Source: Tessaracoccus sp. SD287 (GTDB taxonomy: Bacteria; Actinomycetota; Actinomycetes; Propionibacteriales; Propionibacteriaceae). Taken from it: 64,000 bases of DNA. Positions 55,046 to 62,681 of the stretch are shown here, one piece after another. The position numbers and the translations under genes are program-made. The notes below the pieces were generated by a model. It searched no databases, had not been told where the DNA came from, and was given only the letters and a program-made list of their open reading frames with translations. The stretch covers positions 1 to 64,000 of the forward strand of contig NZ_JADIJQ010000014.1 of the NCBI RefSeq assembly GCF_017355265.1, given 5' to 3'. How positions within the stretch are numbered: the first letter of the stretch is position 1; the number at the start of each line of letters is the position of its first letter.

Positions 55046-55621
55046 TCAGTCCTGGACCAGCGGCACGAAGGCGTATCCACCGTGGCTTGTGATAAGAATC
55101 ACATCCTCCTCGGAGCGTCTGACCCGCAACATCTGGCCGGCGACCGGGATGACCATCACCCCTCCGATCTCGAGTTGCTCCACCAGGGCCACTGGAAGCA
55201 CCTGCGGCTGCGCCGAGACCACGATCCGGTCGTAGGGGGCGAACTCGGGCAGCCCCAGCACCCCGGCGGCGGCCAGGTGCACCGAGGCCCACGGGATGTC
55301 GGCCACTGCGGCCGCTGCGCCGTCGCGCAGGTCGGCGATGCGCTCGACGGCGAGCACCCGGCCGTGCTCCCCGACCAGGTGGGCCAGCAGCGCCGTGGTC
55401 CATCCGGAACCGGCGCCGACGTCCAGCACCCGCTGGCCGGGGGCAACGTCGAGCAGTTCCAGCATGTTGGCCACGGTGGTGGGCTGGGAGTTGGTCTGGC
55501 CGTGGCCCAGCCGCAGTGGCATGTCCAGCCAGGCCTGGTCGCGTAGCCGCGGCGGCAGGAACCGGTGGCGAGGTGCCGCGGCGAAGGCCGCCGCGAGGCG
55601 GGGGTCCAGGTCGCCGCGCAT
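55046..55621 (-). CDS. Protein-L-isoaspartate O-methyltransferase-type enzyme
   Basis: 191 residues. Rossmann methyltransferase: RVLDVGAGSGWTTALLAHLVG (first 19) is the SAM loop, and PLRLGHGQTNSQPTTVANMLELL (part) is the Pcm-specific substrate region. It repairs isoaspartyl residues, or is a close relative with a different substrate: it is a little short and lacks the common C-terminal extension. 3 bp after the GNAT stop, so one transcript. Confidence 0.82.
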   Translation of the reverse strand: MRGDLDPRLAAAFAAAPRHRFLPPRLRDQAWLDMPLRLGHGQTNSQPTTVANMLELLDVAPGQRVLDVGAGSGWTTALLAHLVGEHGRVLAVERIADLRDGAAAAVADIPWASVHLAAAGVLGLPEFAPYDRIVVSAQPQVLPVALVEQLEIGGVMVIPVAGQMLRVRRSEEDVILITSHGGYAFVPLVQD

Positions 55622-55624
55622 GGG

Positions 55625-56221
55625 TCAGGCCTCGTAGGCGAGGTAGGGCCCGGGCTTGTCGGGTTCGACGAAGCTGAACCGGAGCTGCAGTCCGGCGCGG
55701 TCGAGCAGGTCCACCTGCTGGGTGAAGTGTTCGTTGGTGACGATCAGGTGACGGCCGTCCAGGACCCAGTCGGTGGCCAACCAGCCGCGCAGCGCCTCCA
55801 GCAGGGTGCGGTCGAGGTGAGCGGCCAGGCGTGACTTGCGTACCCAGAAGTAGGTCACGGCGGCGTAGTCGTCCCAGCTCGCGTCACCGATGGGGGTGAC
55901 CTGCGACATGGCGAGGAACCTGGCCGTGGTCGAGAACAGGTAGACGCACCCCAGGCAGTCGTCGGTGGCGGGGTCGACCACGGTGTAGGTGAAGGCGATG
56001 CCATCGCGGTGGCGCTGTTCGAGCCCCTCCAGGTCGGCGCGGTTCTCCTCGACGGTGAAGTCATCGGCGGGCCAGGTCGACTGTTCCCAGGCGCGCAGGT
56101 AGTCGCGGCTCTCCATCACCGCGGCGTGGTCGGCAAGGGCGTCATCAGCAGTGATGGGCCGCAGGACGAAGGCGTCGGTGGTCAGGCCTTCCGGCACCGT
56201 TTCGAGTTTCTCGAACGTCAT
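55625..56221 (-). CDS. GNAT-family N-acetyltransferase
   Basis: 198 residues. GNAT-like alpha/beta fold with VLRPITADDALADHAAV at the start and a YLFSTTARFLAM/VTYFWVRKSR core. The acetyl-CoA loop is not well conserved (VRKSRLAAHLDRTLL). Substrate unknown. ATG 56221 lies 6 nt after TAGCCT. Confidence 0.75.
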   Translation of the reverse strand: MTFEKLETVPEGLTTDAFVLRPITADDALADHAAVMESRDYLRAWEQSTWPADDFTVEENRADLEGLEQRHRDGIAFTYTVVDPATDDCLGCVYLFSTTARFLAMSQVTPIGDASWDDYAAVTYFWVRKSRLAAHLDRTLLEALRGWLATDWVLDGRHLIVTNEHFTQQVDLLDRAGLQLRFSFVEPDKPGPYLAYEA

Positions 56222-56227
56222 GTCACG

Positions 56228-56233
56228 AGGCTA
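56228..56233 (-). promoter_or_regulatory. -10 box TAGCCT of the GNAT/methyltransferase unit
   Basis: TAGCCT on the minus strand, 6 nt, ATG 56221. Confidence 0.45.
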
Positions 56234-56305
56234 GTTCTCTGGGGGTGGCGAGGTGCCACGACTGCTCGTTTGGTTGTTCCCATCGGGGTGGGCGTGACGG
56301 GTCTC

Positions 56306-56385
56306 GACCCAGTAAGTGTCCCCCAGTTCGCCGTGACGGCCCCGAATCAGGGGGGCGGGCCTATCTGGGGGACACTTTCTGGGTC
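56306..56385. repeat. 80-bp element with 21-bp inverted ends
   Basis: 56306-56326 and 56365-56385 are inverted copies with 20 of 21 bases matching. The 38-bp centre has a smaller inner hairpin (GCCCC/GGGGC). Its ends look like the tips of a mobile element, but there is room for no gene inside. Lies in the 232-bp gap between divergent GNAT and DenV-like genes. It could also act as a terminator-like structure. Confidence 0.65.
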
Positions 56386-56396
56386 AACGATCTGCG

Positions 56397-56402
56397 TAGG
56401 CT
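56397..56402 (+). promoter_or_regulatory. -10 box TAGGCT upstream of the DenV-like gene
   Basis: TAGGCT, 6 nt, then an in-frame ATG at 56409. If used as a start the protein gains 15 residues over the GTG at 56454. Confidence 0.4.
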
Positions 56403-56453
56403 CGGGTGATGGGCCTGCAACGCGTCGGCCTGCGCGAGCGTGAGGGAGTTGTC

Positions 56454-56900
56454 GTGAGGATCTGGTCGCTGCACCCCCACCACCTGGATCGGGTCGGCTT
56501 GGTGGCGTGCTGGCGCGAGACCCTGCTGGCCCAGGCGGTGCTGGCCGGACGGACCAGGGGCTACCTGAATCATCCCCAGCTGGAACGCTTCCGCAGCACC
56601 AGCGACCCATTGGCGACCGTCGCCAGCTACCTCGCCGGGCTGGCCGCACAGGCCGACCTGCGCGGTTACCGCTTCGACCGCAGCCGGATCATCGCCGACG
56701 CGGACCCGCAGCGACGACTTAGTGTGACCAGCGGACAGCTCGATCTCGAATGGCAGCACCTGGGCGCCAAGCTCGCGGTGCGCAGCCCGCAGGACCACGC
56801 CCGCTGGGTGGCGGCATCGCCGACTGCGCACCCACTGTTCGTGGTGGTCGAGGGACCCGTCGAGTCGTGGGAGCGGGCCGACCGGCCAGTGGCCACATAG
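56454..56900 (+). CDS. Pyrimidine-dimer DNA glycosylase family protein (T4 endonuclease V-like)
   Basis: 148 residues from GTG 56454, which has GAGGGAG upstream and gives the family start M-R-I-W-S-L-H-P. WSLHPHHLDRVGLVACWRE, LLAQAVLAG and GYLNHPQLERFR are family motifs. Members excise UV dimers. In T4 DenV the amino-terminal amine is the catalytic group, so the short start is functionally important. A leaderless start at ATG 56409 would add 15 residues and could block such a mechanism. Confidence 0.82.
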   Translation: MRIWSLHPHHLDRVGLVACWRETLLAQAVLAGRTRGYLNHPQLERFRSTSDPLATVASYLAGLAAQADLRGYRFDRSRIIADADPQRRLSVTSGQLDLEWQHLGAKLAVRSPQDHARWVAASPTAHPLFVVVEGPVESWERADRPVAT

Positions 56901-56934
56901 CCTCCCCGCCTCCTGCTGGTGGATGCACGAGAAC

Positions 56935-56940
56935 TACCCT
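56935..56940 (+). promoter_or_regulatory. -10 box TACCCT, leaderless start
   Basis: TACCCT, 6 nt, ATG 56947. Confidence 0.4.
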
Positions 56941-56946
56941 GACTGC

Positions 56947-57357
56947 ATGCGTGCACTGGCGCTCGTCCTGCTGCTGTTTCTTGGCGGCGGTGGTCTGTAT
57001 GGCGGCATCTTGATGCTGGGTGACACCTCGGGCGGCTCCCTGGGGCTGACGATGGAACTGCTGCCCGACTGGTACTCCTCGGACTACCGCTGGCCCGGTC
57101 TGCTGCTGGTCAGCGCCTTCGGAATCGTCCCCCTGGTCACGGCCGGTCTGGTCGTCGCGCGGCACCGGTGGGCGTGGGCACTCGTCGCGGCGGTGGGCAC
57201 CTTCGTGCTGGGGTGGATGGTCGCCCAGGTGCTGATGATCGGCCTGTCACGGCCACCGGTCCAGGTCATGATCACGCTGATCGGTGCGCTGTTGGTGTCC
57301 GTGGGCGGGTGGGAGCGGGTGCGCGAGGCCCACCGAGCCAACAGCGCCCCTGCGTGA
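56947..57357 (+). CDS. Hypothetical four-helix membrane protein
   Basis: 136 residues from ATG 56947 (a start at 56923 would overlap the -10 box). Four hydrophobic segments (about 3-22, 48-70, 74-97, 102-122) with a short outside loop between the first two. No family recognised. Stands alone between the DenV-like and OsmC genes. Confidence 0.6.
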   Translation: MRALALVLLLFLGGGGLYGGILMLGDTSGGSLGLTMELLPDWYSSDYRWPGLLLVSAFGIVPLVTAGLVVARHRWAWALVAAVGTFVLGWMVAQVLMIGLSRPPVQVMITLIGALLVSVGGWERVREAHRANSAPA

Positions 57358-57474
57358 CCGGCGCCGGCGTCCTCGCCCCATCCCCGAATTTCCATGATGT
57401 TTCGTGCTTGGCTGGCATCAGCGGCACAGCGCCGTCGGCCGGGCCAAGGTCCTGCCACGATCGAAGGAGTCGTC

Positions 57475-57909
57475 ATGCCCACACCGATCAACAACACCGC
57501 CAGCGCCACCTGGAACGGCGACCTGCCCACCGGTTCCGGTGAGGTCCGGCTCGAAACCTCCGGCAGCGGCACGTTCCAGACCGGCTGGAAGGCCCGCGCC
57601 GAAGAGTCCGGCGGCACCACCACCCCCGAGGAACTCATCGCCGCGGCGCACGCGACCTGCTACTCAATGGCCTTCTCCCACGAACTCAGCGGGGCCGGCT
57701 ACACCGCCACCCGCCTCGACACCACGGCCGTGGTGACCTTCGTCGCCGGCGAGGGCATCACCAAGATTGCGCTGGACGTGACCGGCCAGGTCGATGAGAT
57801 CGATGACGAGGAGTTCTTGAAGATCGCCGAGGTCGCAAAGACCGGGTGCCCGGTGTCGCAGGCGCTGGCGTCGGTCCCGGAGATCACCCTGCAGGCGCGA
57901 CTCGCCTGA
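57475..57909 (+). CDS. OsmC/Ohr-type peroxiredoxin
   Basis: 144 residues. Two redox cysteines in the OsmC pattern: HATCYSMAFSHEL and KTGCPVSQAL. Reduces organic hydroperoxides. Starts MPTPINNTASATWNGDL, typical of the OsmC subgroup. Ribosome site GAAGGAG upstream of ATG 57475. Confidence 0.92.
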   Translation: MPTPINNTASATWNGDLPTGSGEVRLETSGSGTFQTGWKARAEESGGTTTPEELIAAAHATCYSMAFSHELSGAGYTATRLDTTAVVTFVAGEGITKIALDVTGQVDEIDDEEFLKIAEVAKTGCPVSQALASVPEITLQARLA

Positions 57910-57930
57910 GCTGTCCCGAGCCGATGCTCG

Positions 57931-59100
57931 CTACTCCGCGCCCAGGCGCGGCAGTGGCGAGTCATCGTCGAGTTCTTTGCGCACTGCAACACCCCCATCG
58001 GCACCGATCAGGGTGACGAACCCCGGCTGGCCGATCTGTCCCGGGCCGGTCACCTGTGCACCGGCGTCGACGATGCAGTTGACCAGGTCGACACCGGACT
58101 GCACCACCGCCCCCTCGAGCAGCACCGAGTCGCGCACCACCGCCCCGTCGGCCACTTCTGCGTCGACGCCGATCACAGAGTGCTCGACCTGGCCATGGAC
58201 GGTGGACCCGCCAGCGACCAGCGAGTTGGTGACGCGGGCGAATGCTCCGAGGCGGGCGGGCATTCGGTGTGGCTGGGCGGAGTACATCGGCCAGTCCGGG
58301 TCGTCGAGCGAGAACGCGTCGCCATCGACCAGGTGCAGGTTGGCCGTCCAGTACGACTGCAGGGTGCCGAGGTCCATCCAGTAGCCGTCCAGTTCGTGGG
58401 CGACGACGGTGTGGGTCTCGAGCAGGTGCGGCAACAATTCGTCGCCGTAGTCCTGCAATTGATTGTGCTCGGCGAGCAGGGTGTCCAGGGCGGTGAACAA
58501 GGATCCGGCGCGGTAGAGGAACACTTCGGTCAACACGATGGCGTCGCGGCGACCCTCGGGTTTGTCCTCAAACCCCGTCAACTGCCCTGCCTGATTGACG
58601 TCGACCACCCCGTAACGCGAGACGTCGCCCGAGCGCTGCGTCGTGACGACGGTCAGGTCCGCCTCGGCTTGCAGGTGGGTGTCCAGCACGTCCAGATAGT
58701 TCAGCCGGTAGAGGTGGTCGGCGCTGAGGACGAGCACGTGCTCGGGGTCGAACTCCCGCATGGCGGTCAACTGGCGGGCCAGGGAGTCGGCATTCCCCTC
58801 GGCGAATCCCTCCCCATGACCGCCCTCGAACGGCGGAGCCATCACCAGTCCGCCGTGCGACCGGTCAAGGTCCCAGGGCCTGCCGTTGCTGAGGTGGGCG
58901 TTGAGGTGCCCCGCGCGGAACTGTTCGACCACCCACACGTCACTGATGTGGGCGTGCACCAGATTGCTCAGCGAAACGTCGATCAGGGCGAAGGAGCCAC
59001 CGATCGGCAGGGTGGGCTTCGGCCGGGTGTCAGTGAGGGCCTCGAGCCTGCTGCCCTTGCCGCCGGCCAGGACGATCGCCAGTATCCGGGGAACTCGCAC
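57931..59100 (-). CDS. GlgC-like sugar-1-phosphate nucleotidyltransferase
   Basis: 389 residues. Nucleotidyl-transferase domain with LAGGKGSRLEALTDTRPKPT, then GNADSLARQL and LSADHLYRLNY (GlgC-type), and a left-handed beta-helix C-terminus (HSVIGVDAEVADGAVVRDSV). It makes ADP-glucose or a related sugar nucleotide. The usual GlgC segment AKPAVPFGG is KPTLPIGG here, so the exact substrate is open. GTG 59100 has GGGGAG upstream. No glgA nearby. Confidence 0.8.
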   Translation of the reverse strand: MRVPRILAIVLAGGKGSRLEALTDTRPKPTLPIGGSFALIDVSLSNLVHAHISDVWVVEQFRAGHLNAHLSNGRPWDLDRSHGGLVMAPPFEGGHGEGFAEGNADSLARQLTAMREFDPEHVLVLSADHLYRLNYLDVLDTHLQAEADLTVVTTQRSGDVSRYGVVDVNQAGQLTGFEDKPEGRRDAIVLTEVFLYRAGSLFTALDTLLAEHNQLQDYGDELLPHLLETHTVVAHELDGYWMDLGTLQSYWTANLHLVDGDAFSLDDPDWPMYSAQPHRMPARLGAFARVTNSLVAGGSTVHGQVEHSVIGVDAEVADGAVVRDSVLLEGAVVQSGVDLVNCIVDAGAQVTGPGQIGQPGFVTLIGADGGVAVRKELDDDSPLPRLGAE

Positions 59101-59177
59101 GGGACATCTCCCCTCAGTGGGCGTGCCTGAGGAACCAGCGTAAGTCAGCGATGACCCTGTTCACAGCAGCGCGGCCT

Positions 59178-59191
59178 GATCGGTACCGATC
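59178..59191. other. 14-bp perfect palindrome GATCGGTACCGATC
   Basis: In the 109-bp gap between the GlgC-like gene and the OmpR-type regulator (both minus strand), 19 bp from the regulator's stop. It may be an operator or part of a weak terminator. Confidence 0.35.
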
Positions 59192-59209
59192 CGGCACCGG
59201 CGACGGGGC

Positions 59210-59944
59210 TCAGGCCCCCAGCCGGTAGCCGACGCCCCGGACGGTCTCGATCCACTTGGGATGCGAGGGCGACTCGCCGAGCTTGCGCCGCAGGTTGGCC
59301 ACGTGCACCTCGATGGTTCGGGTGTCGTGGTCGGTGATGTACTCGCTGGCCATGCCCCGTTCACCGCGGACGACCAGCGCCAGTGTGGTCTTGGTCACGA
59401 CGCGTCTGCCCGCACTGAGGAGCTCGACGAGGATGTCGAACTCGGTGCGGGTCAGGTCGAGGGCGGCACCGTCGATCGCGGCCAGCCGCATCTCGGGGTG
59501 GACCCTCAGCCCGTGGTGCTCCAGCCAGCCGTCATCGGCAGGAGGGGCTTCGGGGGCGTCGTGGACGGGACCCTGGGCCACGGTGCGGGGGCGCCTCAAC
59601 ATGGCCTCGACCCTCGCCCGCAGCTCCCGGGGCCGAAACGGCTTGGTGACGTAGTCGTCGGCCCCCGATTGCAGCCCCTGCAGCGTGTCGATCTCTTCGG
59701 AGCGGGCGGTGAGCATGATGACGTAGGTGGAACTGAAGGCGCGGATGCGTTTCGCGGTCTCGAAACCGTCCATGCCGGGCATCCCGACGTCCAATGTGGT
59801 GACGACCGGGTCGTGGGCGCGGACAAGTTCGATCCCCTCGATGCCGGTGGCGGCCGAGTGCACCGTGAACCCGGCCTGCTCGAGGACGTCGCACACCAGG
59901 GAGCGGATGTCGGGCTCGTCCTCGACGACTACGGCGACAGGCAT
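59210..59944 (-). CDS. OmpR/PhoB-type response regulator
   Basis: 244 residues from ATG 59944. Receiver (about 1-115) with VVEDEPD, phospho-Asp in TTLDVGMPGMDGFE, Thr in IMLTARSEE and Lys in VTKPFRPREL, all intact. Winged helix at about 145-240 (LTRTEFDILVELL and IEVHVANLRRKLGE, GVGYRLGA). The longer frame (60016) adds an unlikely leader. No kinase gene is adjacent. It follows the SipW cluster by 93 bp. Confidence 0.88.
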   Translation of the reverse strand: MPVAVVVEDEPDIRSLVCDVLEQAGFTVHSAATGIEGIELVRAHDPVVTTLDVGMPGMDGFETAKRIRAFSSTYVIMLTARSEEIDTLQGLQSGADDYVTKPFRPRELRARVEAMLRRPRTVAQGPVHDAPEAPPADDGWLEHHGLRVHPEMRLAAIDGAALDLTRTEFDILVELLSAGRRVVTKTTLALVVRGERGMASEYITDHDTRTIEVHVANLRRKLGESPSHPKWIETVRGVGYRLGA

Positions 59945-60037
59945 TGGTGGCGGGTCCTCACTGTCCGCTCCGCTGGCGACGTGGACGGTGAGCGGAGACT
60001 CGGGCGATGCTAGCACCAGGTCGAGGTCAGGCGGCCG

Positions 60038-60568
60038 TCACAGGCACTTGCCCCCGGTGGGGCTGCGCTCTTCGGCCACCTGGAAGAAGATGGTGCCGGT
60101 CTGCCAGTCCAGGCCCCTGCCCTTCACCCGCGGCAGCGCGCCGCAGGTCCACCCGTCGCGGGCGGTGAACTGGGCGCCGGGAAGGACCCGTGCGCCGGCC
60201 CACGTCCAACTGGTGCCGCTGCCCGACCCGGTGCGCAAGTCCACATCGAAGGTGACCGAACGGGTACCACTGGGAGTCGTGAAGTGCAGGTAGTAGTTGC
60301 GCGTCTGGGTGCCAACGGTGCCCCAGCCCTGGAACTCGATCCCCCGCACCGCGCACCCGGCCAGTGCGGCCCCCTTGGTGTCGTAGGCGATGCACGTGTT
60401 GCCCTGGGGCTGCTGCCAACTGCCGCCGGTCACGGTGGTGGAGATGGTGACTCGATCGGTCCAGCCCGCGGTCGTCGAGGTCACCAGCCCGCGGGCCGCG
60501 AGCAGGAGTCCCAGCACCGCCACCATCAGCAGGACGACCACGTCGACCAGCCGGAGTCGCCGCCTCAC
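60038..60568 (-). CDS. Secreted protein of the SipW cluster, four Cys, unknown function
   Basis: 176 residues. An N-terminal hydrophobic helix (about 8-26) ends at TSTTAGWTDR, which copies the TSAAWTDN site of the TasA-like protein, so SipW probably cuts both. The outside part is beta-rich with four cysteines (near 59, 72, 142, 175). No family recognised. GTG start overlaps the sipW stop by GTGA. Confidence 0.65.
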   Translation of the reverse strand: MRRRLRLVDVVVLLMVAVLGLLLAARGLVTSTTAGWTDRVTISTTVTGGSWQQPQGNTCIAYDTKGAALAGCAVRGIEFQGWGTVGTQTRNYYLHFTTPSGTRSVTFDVDLRTGSGSGTSWTWAGARVLPGAQFTARDGWTCGALPRVKGRGLDWQTGTIFFQVAEERSPTGGKCL

Positions 60569-61083
60569 GCGAGGATCGGCTTGCGGCCCATCTGGGCGTC
60601 ACTGGGCGGCAGCATCGCCAGACCCAACAATCCGACCAGACCGATCAGCAGCGGCAGGGTGACGGCGGGGCTCGTCATCCTGATGGTGGCTGCGCCCCAT
60701 CCCGGCAGTTGCACCGACGGAGTCCAGACGTCGCCGGACACCGTGTAGTCCAGCGCATCGGTGAAGGTGTTGTTGTCGCCCTTCAACGTGAGCCGGTAGC
60801 TGCCGTCCCCGTTCCCCACGATGGCCACGATGCGATGCGTGATCAGGTCGTCGCTCAACTCGCTGGGAACGCTGACCACGTCACCCACCACCAGGCTGCT
60901 GGCCGGCACCCTGGTGTCCACGATCAGGTCACCGGTCATGATCTTGGGCTCCATGGACCCCGAGACGACCACCAGCGGCTTGATGTAGCCGAGGGCGGTC
61001 GCCCCCCAGACCAGGACGCACACCAGTCCCAGCGCGGCCAGCACCCACAGCGCCATCAGGGAGAGTCGGCGAAGGATCGTCAT
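60565..61083 (-). CDS. sipW: Signal peptidase I, SipW type
   Basis: 172 residues. ER/SipW-type Ser-His enzyme: S43 in VVSGSMEP and H83 in DLITHRIVAI, in place of the usual Ser-Lys dyad. One N-terminal and one C-terminal membrane helix (about 10-32, 141-160). SipW enzymes release TasA/camelysin-like proteins. It sits between its two likely substrates. Confidence 0.88.
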   Translation of the reverse strand: MTILRRLSLMALWVLAALGLVCVLVWGATALGYIKPLVVVSGSMEPKIMTGDLIVDTRVPASSLVVGDVVSVPSELSDDLITHRIVAIVGNGDGSYRLTLKGDNNTFTDALDYTVSGDVWTPSVQLPGWGAATIRMTSPAVTLPLLIGLVGLLGLAMLPPSDAQMGRKPILA

Positions 61084-61135
61084 GGTGTGTTCCTTGTCGT
61101 GGTTGTCGTGGTCGTCGTTGTCGCGAGGACCGGGG

Positions 61136-61681
61136 TCAGGCGGTCGCGGTGCCGGAGATCGTGACGGTCACCGTGCCCGTGGCGCCCTGGTTCGAGGCCG
61201 CCCAGTCAGCGGGCGTGGTCAGGACGAGCTGGAACTTGTCGCTGGAACCGGTGCTGCCGGTCGGGGTGAGCGTCGCCGACAGGTCCGAGATCGAGACGGT
61301 CGGCAGCGTGGTGAACGTGGAGTTCGAGGCGAAGGCGACGGTGGAGGTGAGGGCGGCGTTGACGGAGCTGTCGTTGTTCACCCACAGGTCGATGGTGCGC
61401 GTCTGCCCGGGCAGCAGGTGGTTCAGCTGGCTCGCGGGGATGACCAACTGGACGGAATCGGCCGAGGCGGACTCCTTCCAGGTGACGCCATCGAGGGAGC
61501 CCTGAAGGTTGAAGGTGGCGCCGGCAGCCGACCCCGAGAAGAAGGTGTTGTCGGTCCAGGCCGCGCTCGTGGCAGCGGCACCGACGCCACCGACCGCCAG
61601 GACGGCCAGGAAGAACGGGACGAGGGCGCGACGCTTGCGGGGCGACTGGGCGGGAACCGATTCAATGTCAGTGGAAGTCAT
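61136..61681 (-). CDS. SipW-dependent (TasA/CalY-like) secreted protein
   Basis: 181 residues from ATG 61681. SipW-type signal with a basic start (KRRALVPFFLAVLAVGG) and cut region ATSAAWTDN (about 38-45). The mature part is a beta-rich domain of about 135 residues with Ser/Thr/Ala. TasA-type proteins form matrix fibres. Whether this does is unknown. ATG lies 6 nt after TACGGT and a perfect palindrome follows upstream. First gene of the cluster with sipW and the four-Cys protein. Confidence 0.82.
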   Translation of the reverse strand: MTSTDIESVPAQSPRKRRALVPFFLAVLAVGGVGAAATSAAWTDNTFFSGSAAGATFNLQGSLDGVTWKESASADSVQLVIPASQLNHLLPGQTRTIDLWVNNDSSVNAALTSTVAFASNSTFTTLPTVSISDLSATLTPTGSTGSSDKFQLVLTTPADWAASNQGATGTVTVTISGTATA

Positions 61682-61687
61682 GGTGTG

Positions 61688-61693
61688 ACCGTA
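61688..61693 (-). promoter_or_regulatory. -10 box TACGGT of the SipW cluster
   Basis: TACGGT on the minus strand, 6 nt, ATG 61681. Directly next to the palindrome at 61694-61708. Confidence 0.5.
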
Positions 61694-61708
61694 TTGAGGC
61701 TGCCTCAA
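61694..61708. promoter_or_regulatory. Palindromic operator TTGAGGC-T-GCCTCAA
   Basis: A perfect 7-1-7 inverted repeat that abuts the -10 box of the TasA-like gene, between -10 and -35, a position expected for repression. A further GCCTCA half-site lies at 61723-61730 on the plus strand. Confidence 0.6.
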
Positions 61709-61800
61709 GCCAACCTCATGGTGGCCTCAGGATCGGCGCAGGTTCTGCCGACGGTTGCCCTTGTCGGCACGCGCAATGACCGCCCGGTGCCGTCCGCGTT

Positions 61801-62151
61801 CTATTCGGACAGGCCCGGGATCACCACGGCGAGCAAATACTCACGTAAGCGCGGAATGTCACGAGTCAGTGTCCGCCAGACTCGGCGCGGTTCAAGGTCG
61901 TCGTACTGGTGCGCAGCGAAGTTGCGCATGGCGACGATCTCGCGCCAAGGTTGCTCGTCAAACCGCTCAAGGACGTCTCCAGGAATCCTGTTGATCCCCT
62001 CGCCAATGCGGATGAGCCCCATCTCGACCGCCCACTGGGTGCGAACCTCCCCCTCGAAGGCGACGAAGCCGTCGGCCGCGATGCCGGCAAGGACCTCACA
62101 GACGGTGACGACACGCTGCGCAGCGTCCAACGCCTTGCGCTCGGAACTCAT
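61801..62151 (-). CDS. hepT: HepT-type toxin (HEPN ribonuclease)
   Basis: 116 residues. HEPN fold with the catalytic RX4HXY motif as R76-NFAA-H81-Q-Y83. HepT toxins cut RNA and are silenced by adenylylation from MntA. Follows its antitoxin with an ATGA overlap. Confidence 0.88.
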   Translation of the reverse strand: MSSERKALDAAQRVVTVCEVLAGIAADGFVAFEGEVRTQWAVEMGLIRIGEGINRIPGDVLERFDEQPWREIVAMRNFAAHQYDDLEPRRVWRTLTRDIPRLREYLLAVVIPGLSE

Positions 62152-62591
62152 ACCGGCACCGCTTCACGCAGGACGCGTTCTCGAAGTTCCCCGTGCAGCG
62201 CGTCGGCAGGGACGACATCAACAGCAATCCTGAGCAGGTCACTGAGCGCCAGCCGCAGACCAACTTCGTCCAACAGCGTGGCTTCATCGGTGAACTCCAC
62301 GAGAAGGTCCAGGTCGGAGCCGGGCTGGTCTTCTCCTCTGGCGATCGATCCAAAGATGCGCGGCGACGTGGCCCGGTACTGCTGCACCAGCGCCCGGATC
62401 GCTTCCCGGTGCAACTCGACCCGAGCGGAGGGACGGCCGGTGAGGGCTAGCCTGATGCGTTGAAGCACTTCCGGACTCGGGGAACGACGTCCATTCTCAT
62501 ACGCCGAAAGGTTGGGCTGGGCCACGTCGGCGGCGTTCGCCAGCTGCTCTTGAGTCATGGCAGCTGCGATGCGTTCCAACCGAATGTCCAT
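62148..62591 (-). CDS. mntA: MntA-type antitoxin nucleotidyltransferase with N-terminal XRE HTH
   Basis: 147 residues. An XRE-type HTH (about 8-50; MTQEQLANAADVAQPNLSAY) is fused to a minimal nucleotidyltransferase with GSIARGEDQPGSDLDLL (the GSx10DxD site). It would AMPylate HepT and also bind DNA. ATG 62591 is chosen because TAATAT lies exactly 7 nt upstream, and the ATG at 62600 would overlap that box. Confidence 0.88.
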   Translation of the reverse strand: MDIRLERIAAAMTQEQLANAADVAQPNLSAYENGRRSPSPEVLQRIRLALTGRPSARVELHREAIRALVQQYRATSPRIFGSIARGEDQPGSDLDLLVEFTDEATLLDEVGLRLALSDLLRIAVDVVPADALHGELRERVLREAVPV

Positions 62592-62598
62592 GAGCACC

Positions 62599-62604
62599 AT
62601 ATTA
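62599..62604 (-). promoter_or_regulatory. -10 box TAATAT of mntA-hepT
   Basis: TAATAT on the minus strand, 7 nt, ATG 62591. The best -10 match in this half of the window, leaderless layout. Confidence 0.5.
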
Positions 62605-62681
62605 CTCAGGAGTTATCGGGGGCGATATAGGGGCAGCCCTGCACCTCAGCCGATTCGTGTCCGACTGTCAGCCTCAGTCCT

